Under the pieces are notes generated by a model. The model was given only the letters and a program-made list of their open reading frames with translations, was not told the origin of the DNA and did not search any database. The position numbers were made by a program, and so were the translations under genes. Of a stretch of 64,000 nt of DNA, positions 58,231 to 64,000 are shown one piece after another. Position 1 is the first letter of the stretch, and every line of letters starts with the position of its first letter. The stretch comes from Cymbidium sinense (taxonomy: Eukaryota > Streptophyta > Magnoliopsida > Asparagales > Orchidaceae): assembly GCA_021442155.1 (NCBI GenBank), contig CM038221.1, forward strand, positions 78,508,494 to 78,572,493, given 5' to 3'.

Positions 58231-59916
58231 GAAAAATTTGTGGTGTTTATTTTTGTGTTGGTGATGTGTTATGTGTGTGTTTATGTGAGGGGACACCATG
58301 CAGATCTGTAGATGTACTCATTGTGATAATCGGGTATGACATTAAGGAATAGTGTGCTATTGTGGTGTTTATATATAAATGTTTTTAATCTATGAATAAA
58401 TGAAAATAAAAATATGCTTGTTAGAAACCACGTAGATTAGCAGATGTTCTCTTTAGGGCAATTAGGTACATCATTGAGGAATGATGTACTATCTCGAGAG
58501 ATAGAAGTCACCATCCTACAATGGACCTAATCACCTAATGAGGACTCCTAAGGATAATGGGTCTTTGAATGTATCAGAGATTCTTCCCCTACTTTACATG
58601 AAAAAAATAAAGTATGGTTTATTTTAAATGGGTTCATAGTTAATTACATAGTTCCAGAATACTGATTAAGGTAAATGATCATTGTCTCCAAAGATTTTGA
58701 AGATATATCAATTGGTTATTTTAGAAAGATCAAGTGGGATTGATTAAGAGGAGAGTTATTATCAAAAGGAGATGAGTAGGGGATGCTGATGCTAGGCTGA
58801 GCATCCCAAACTATCTATGGTTGGGCTTTATATTTTTGAAATTTGAAAGGAATTATGTGTTCGAGTTAAATGTTTATTAGAAATCTAGAACTTACAATTC
58901 CACAACTCAAGATCATGGAAATTCCTAAGAGGTGAATATTTATGCTTGCAGCCCACAAAGGGGAAACAACAATCTCAGAACCTAAATCTATGAAGCTTTG
59001 GCGAGGGCCAAAGTATGACCTAAATCTAAGGCAAAAATGAATGTATGATTCACCTCCACAAGAAAGGATAAACCACCCATTGGACTTACAACCACACAGG
59101 GGTACGCCAACTAACTCCTCTATGATTTTAAATACATGTAGGCAGTCTTATGCTTTTACAAGATAGCTATACTATTATTTATTTAGAAGAGACTAAGTCC
59201 TTAAACACACTAGAGACTAGATCATGTAGATGAATAATGACAATCTAATGCAAATTTTGTTAAGTTTTCTTTTCATTTTGGATAATTTATTTGACATGCT
59301 ATGGGTTCATATGCCTAATGCATGAGAATTTGGTTATGGGCCAAAATCAAGAAGGAGGTGTGTTTCCACCATGGCTCTCAAAGGTCAAACAAGCTCTGGC
59401 AAGGTGGAAGCCCTCCATTAGCAAGAGTGAAGCAGATGCTTTATGCATGATGTGAGACATACAACATCATCCCTAAGGGGTTGCTAAATCTTTTATTATC
59501 TTGATTTGATTTCTAGTTTATGTGAGGTTATGAGTTATTTATTTTAATTTTGAGTTGATTAATTGGATAGAAAATTTATTTTTCCTAAGAGCCTAATCAT
59601 TATCCGGGCCATTCAAATCAAAAAGGAAGAAACTAGGAAAAATCATGCCATCTTAATGCACAGCTAAACAAACATCAATAATTTATAAAAATGCAAAAAT
59701 AATAAGCCGATGTGGTGTTCCACTACACAAACTCAAAAAGAAATGGGTAGTTGAACTCTACCCTTATACATCCCAGATTACAAATGAATAATTACAATTT
59801 AGAAAGAATTCATGTTATGGGGGTCTTCATTCTTCATTTTTCATTTCATCTTTTCTTCTCTTTCTTTCCTTCTTTTAGCTGGTTGGGATGTGGTTGCTCC
59901 AAGGCTTCGCATGGTA

Positions 59917-59933
59917 CATAAGACAGTCTTATG
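59917..59933 (-). promoter_or_regulatory. Conserved LTR hairpin, LTR-D
   Basis: CATAAGAC (59,917-59,924) and GTCTTATG (59,926-59,933) pair perfectly around a single A. Same compensatory state as LTR-C. Confidence 0.55.
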
Positions 59934-62900
59934 ACCATTGTTCATCCTAATTCCCCCATAACATTCATTCCAAATCTTAATTGTAAAATTACATGAAAAT
60001 GGGAAAGATAAATCTAACTAAACTTGTAAAACAGAGATTAACTAAACATAGCACACAATCCTACGTAGTTATAGGACTCCACACATGGGTAACCAAGTCC
60101 ACGTATATTATGCTTATGGGTATAAGCAACCTTCATAGCAAAAGCATTTATATTTTTATTACAGTATCTCTTAAACACAATCGCTTACAAAAAATAATGA
60201 TTAGACTAAGATCATCCTATCATCCAGTCTACGCACATACACCATACCATCCAGTCTAAAACATTACTTCATAAAATAAAATCAAGAATCAAACCATGCA
60301 CCCCTAACATAGAAATGTGACTTAAGCGTGTGTCATTTAAGGGTTGTGTGGCATGTCTTAGCTTTGGATTTAAGGTTGAAGTTTTCTAAGTGTGAAGATT
60401 CAACTTAGAGGGTGGTTTCATTTAAGTGATTTAGTTGATTGTTAATTTTATTTTAATGATTTGATTTTTCTTGAATGAACCTACATTTAATTACTAAGTG
60501 TTGTAAATAAAAGAAAAGAGAAGAGAACTTCTATTTCCTCTCCTTAAGTAATTTCTAAGGTAGATTCATTAATTGATTTTCTTTAGTGAATGTTTTATTA
60601 TGTGTTTTAATTAATCCTAAGTTTAGATTTTCTCTAAATAAACCTATTCAATAAGAAAGGCATCTTAGATTATTAAGATTATTCTATCACATAACACACA
60701 ACCATTTATTTATTTTCAACATGTGTATCATGCACATGAATAATCCTAAGTATATCTGTACATGCAATGCAAATATTAATACAACTGAATGATGAATGCT
60801 AAAAGATATTGATTAAGAAAATTTGGATATTTTATGAATGCATAATTTTGTTAACTACAAAAGAGAGGGTTTTTTATCCATTAATCAAATGCACATTTAC
60901 ATGTATAAAAGACATAAGTGAGTATGATTTATTATTTTCTACACCAAGGTACAAGACCTACTTAGGGCTACTTAAAAGCAGGATGTCTGACTAATATACC
61001 ACTTTTCTTAAATACATGTGCATGTACAAAAAGAAAACAAATGGATGAAGAATCATGCAAAAGATTTTGTGTTTGTTTGTTTGATTTTGGTTGTTTAATT
61101 TACATGTGTAATGTGAGGATCCTTCTTAAGTCATAACATGGGAGTGTATAGGAATAGATTTAAGCAAGTGTTATATTCTTTTCAAATGAACTATACACTT
61201 TGCAAATCCTAAACAAACTTATATTAAGAAAAAAGAAGAAAATCACATGACACATTTTATGTTATAATCACATGCAAACTTATAAGTACTTATAAGTAGC
61301 ATACCTTCATTAATAATCTTTGATTTATAGGTTTTGAAAATAATTTTTGATTTAATAGTGATAATAGCCACTCATATTCTTACTTTAGCCAAAACATGCA
61401 ATTTTACATAAAGGAAACATTTCATTTATTTTGATTTTTTAAAAGATGTGAATGCATGATTTCATATTGGCATATTTAGCATGCTTGATTGAAATAAAGT
61501 GATGTAAGCATGACTTCATTCACCCTAATTAATTCTAAAGATAATCTATGAAATAAGATCATTTAAAATGAATCAAAATTCTTTAAGAGATTTTTATTTT
61601 TTATTTGATTTAATTTGATTTGGAAATGTGAAAAGTTTGCTAGTCCTAACCCATTTCCCCCATGTGTGAATTGATTTAGTTTAATTTTTAGAATAATTAA
61701 GTTGATTTTATATTTTGTTTAGGTTAAGGTATAAATTAAGTCCATTAATTACCCCTTACCTACACCACTTTAACATAATTGTTCAAATAATTATGAGCCA
61801 ACATATGATATGCAACCACATGGAATTTAAATCAACAATGCACCTAAGAAATAAAGGGGTCTAATGCAATTGGCTCATAATTATTGATTAATTAAGCTAA
61901 AAGGTTTTCATTAAGTATTTTCATAACCTTCCCACACATGTGGTTGGAAATGATTTCCTTAAATTTACCTTAGGCTTTTGAACACCTATGGATCTACCCA
62001 AGAGATTGATTGATTTCAAATTGATTTTAGAAGTTTTATTAAGTTAATTAAGTATATTATTAGTGGATTAATCCTTAATTATGTTTGGATTAAGGAAGAA
62101 ATGAGGTTTAGGGAATAGCTTAGGGGAAATACCCCAAACCCATTCCATAAACCTTCACTACAAGTTTAATTATTTCAATTAATGATTAATCACTATTCAC
62201 ATGCTTAATTAATCTTAATTACATTAAGGGGTGATTAGGTTCATTAATTAATTCCTAATTAACTCATTAATAAATTCCAAGAAAATTGGGGGAGAAGTCA
62301 TCCTAAATATGTCTGAAATTTGGAATTAATGAAGTAATAAAGAATTAGCTAATTAGATTTTAATTAAAACTAATTGAAAAATCACTATTTAAAATTGGTT
62401 AAAATATTATTCCCTGAATTATCTTTAAAATGAACTTGAGTTTGCATTTTTTTATTTAGTTATGAATTTATGAAGTTTCTATGATTAAAGGGTAATTAAA
62501 GCCTAATTATTAATTAATCCCATCGTGGACATGATGCGCACACTTTCCATGGCGATGGGATATTTAAGTTATCACATCGGTTGGTGTCGGTGGATGTTTT
62601 TCCAGATTTGTGGATCAGATCGGACGTAATCCATGGTTATGAAGGATTAAAGGTAGAAGATTTAATCAATCCATCCAAAACATGCGGGATGGGCGATTCA
62701 TCCTCCTGGCGGGAGGAGATCGTCATCCTCCATGGCGATCAATCTCACTTGAGCTTCAAATTAGGTGAGATTCACCCACACCATCAGAGCAGAAGAAAAT
62801 TCCAACGATTGAATTTAATGGGATGATTTCCTTCATAAAGGACCAAGCTTTTTCAAGGATAAGTTTTAGGCATACCTCGAGGCTATCACGGTGCTTCTAA

Positions 62901-63419
62901 TGAGGTAGCATCTAGTGGAAGCTCTCTGTTGAAGGTTTCAAGCTTGATGGTGATCTCAATTAACCAAGTTCCCTCAATGGCTTTGATTTGGTCTAGTCTC
63001 CTTCATGGCTTGGATGCTTGGGAAATGCTTTGGGTGATCTCTACTTGTCTTCTTGATGGTACTTGCAAAGTGAATTGAACTTTTATTGAGAATTGAGTAA
63101 GTTTGAAATTTCCCTCACCTCCCCAATTTTGTCTTTGATGAAATTCAAGAAGGTGAAATTCAAATGAGCTTGAGAATCTTGCTTAGAAGCTTCGGTTTGG
63201 GTTCTTGAATCAAATGCAAGAAGGTGTTTGAGTGAAATATATCTCCCCTCCTTGGATCAGACGGGCTTGCTTTTCATTTTGGATCAATTGATGGATTGAA
63301 TGGGTTGTTTTGGTTGTTAGGAGTGCCATGTGCTTGATTTGGTAGAGGAGGTGGAGGTGCACATGTGTTAGTGAGTGTGGGAGGTGATCCAAGTGAGGAT
63401 TGGAGGGGGTTTGGCCTTG

Positions 63420-64000
63420 GGTTGGGTCATGGCTGATCAAACCCATTGGGTCATGTTCACACCTCCTTGGTGATGGTCCACTAGGATGATGCCAAGTGGC
63501 CAAAGAATTGACCAAATTCAAGTGAATTTGGGCCATAGTTACCCTTTGACCTAAGGGTAAAATGGTCATTTGGCCTTGATTTTGATTTGGGGTAGATGTT
63601 TAAAATAGGTTGGGCCAAATTTCAAGTGATTTGAGTTGATATGATTTGGCTCAATTTGACTCATTTAGGTCAAAATGGGTCAACTTGGGTCAAGACCAAT
63701 TGGTCAAATTGGGTCAACCAAAGTTGGGTTAAGTTCAAATGATCATTTGGAGTGGTTTGGTATCATTGGTTTGGTTCAATTTGATTTATATTTGGTTTTG
63801 GTTCATTTGAATTCACTTAGGTCAAATGGGTCAAGTTGACCAATTTGACCCATTTGACCCAATTAGGTTAGGTCATGGGTTGGTTTAGGCTTGGTTGATC
63901 ATTTGAAATGTATTGCAAGCTTTGGTTTCAATCAATTTTGATTTGGTTTGATTTCAAGTTGATTTGACCTTTTAGGTCAAGTTGGGTTCATGGCCAATTA
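63420..64000. promoter_or_regulatory. TTGAC/GTCAA (W-box core) cluster, LTR-D, partial
   Basis: Dense GGTCAA and TTGACC words run to the window end. One palindromic stretch lies around 63,820-63,860 (AAATGGGTCAAG, TTGACC, then TTTGACCC twice). Confidence 0.5.

Larger units (their letters stand above)
39551..64000 (-). mobile_element. Element 3, Tat/Ogre-like Ty3/gypsy retrotransposon, 5' LTR runs off the window
   Basis: On the minus strand from the right: LTR-D, primer site, leader hairpins, hairpin array, gag, protease, RT, RNase H, aRNH, integrase, a 3' untranslated region with tandem repeats, and LTR-C. The dual RNase H and tRNA-Arg-like primer site fit Tat/Ogre. It is a diverged relative of elements 1 and 2. 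Minimum length is 24.4 kb, and with a full LTR-D it would be about 26 kb. All frames are interrupted. Confidence 0.88.
58239..64000 (-). repeat. LTR-D, 5' LTR of element 3, runs off window
   Basis: It begins TGTGGTGTTTATTTTTG, matching LTR-C (39,551). It shares the order of landmarks: hairpin 59,917-59,933, pyrimidine tract about 59,825-59,880, GATAATAGCCACT near 61,365, a GGACCAA word near 62,840, TTGAC cluster from about 63,420. Early in the LTR the first ~170 bp include a partial duplication (CAGATCTGTAGATGTACTC near 58,300 and AGATTAGCAGATGTTCTC near 58,433). LTR-D retains the segment lost from LTR-C. Confidence 0.8.

Noticed and set aside
58201..58232. tRNA gene
   Set aside because: Only the last 20 or so bases resemble a tRNA 3' end; no arms upstream. 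It is a primer site.
63210..63569. 119-codon open frame on the minus strand
   Set aside because: It lies inside LTR-D and is not kept in LTR-A, LTR-B or LTR-C; His/Pro-rich because of GGTCAA/GTGG repeats.

Overview
This window looks like nuclear DNA of a seed plant: AT-rich, no recognisable host gene, and almost entirely decayed Ty3/gypsy LTR retrotransposons of the Tat/Ogre type, all on the minus strand. The lineage call rests on the protein remnants: a Retrotrans_gag-like core, a gag-protease spacer and protease of Tat style, an RT with YVDD, a conventional RNase H, a second 'archaeal-type' RNase H (aRNH), and an integrase with HHCC-like and DDE-like parts. Element 3 also keeps a primer site resembling the 3' end of tRNA-Arg. 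The species cannot be named from the sequence.

Layout, left to right on the + strand (elements therefore read 3' to 5'). Element 1 (window start to about 15,975): RT to gag remnant at 1-5,535, leader with a tandem hairpin array at 5,640-7,800, three leader hairpins and a primer-site remnant at 7,990-8,280, then a very long LTR (LTR-A, about 7.7 kb). LTR-A directly abuts the pol remnant of element 2 (15,976-22,760), so it serves as the LTR between two tandem elements. Element 2 then repeats the plan: hairpin array 22,870-25,190, leader hairpins, and LTR-B from 25,581, which breaks off near 32,865. A 6.7-kb stretch of unrelated DNA follows (32,866-39,550), with a roughly 320-bp tandem repeat, a purine-rich tract, a possible other transposon remnant and an AT-rich patch. 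Element 3 (39,551 to beyond the window end) belongs to a diverged subfamily and is the most complete: LTR-C 39,551-45,716, a 3' untranslated region with roughly 120-bp tandem repeats 45,717-47,967, integrase, aRNH, RNase H, RT, protease and gag at 47,968-56,510, hairpin array 56,540-57,830, leader hairpins, primer site 58,211-58,230, and LTR-D from 58,239.

None of the three polyproteins is intact. Each is cut by stops and frameshifts, and catalytic residues are lost in protease (element 2), aRNH and integrase (element 3). Elements 1 and 2 share one nonsense codon in RT that element 3 lacks, which together with the shared LTR points to tandem duplication of an already dead copy.

The most unusual signal is not coding. 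Between the primer site and gag each element carries about 15-25 short hairpins spaced roughly 60-100 bp. The loop (AAATTTGGGTA-like) stays similar while the stems change sequence and remain paired, both between units and between subfamilies. Just beside the primer site three more hairpins show clean compensatory changes between copies. This looks like a structured retrotransposon leader RNA, possibly for packaging or dimerisation, but that role is inference. The long LTRs carry a dense cluster of TTGAC/GTCAA words (WRKY W-box cores) and another covarying hairpin.
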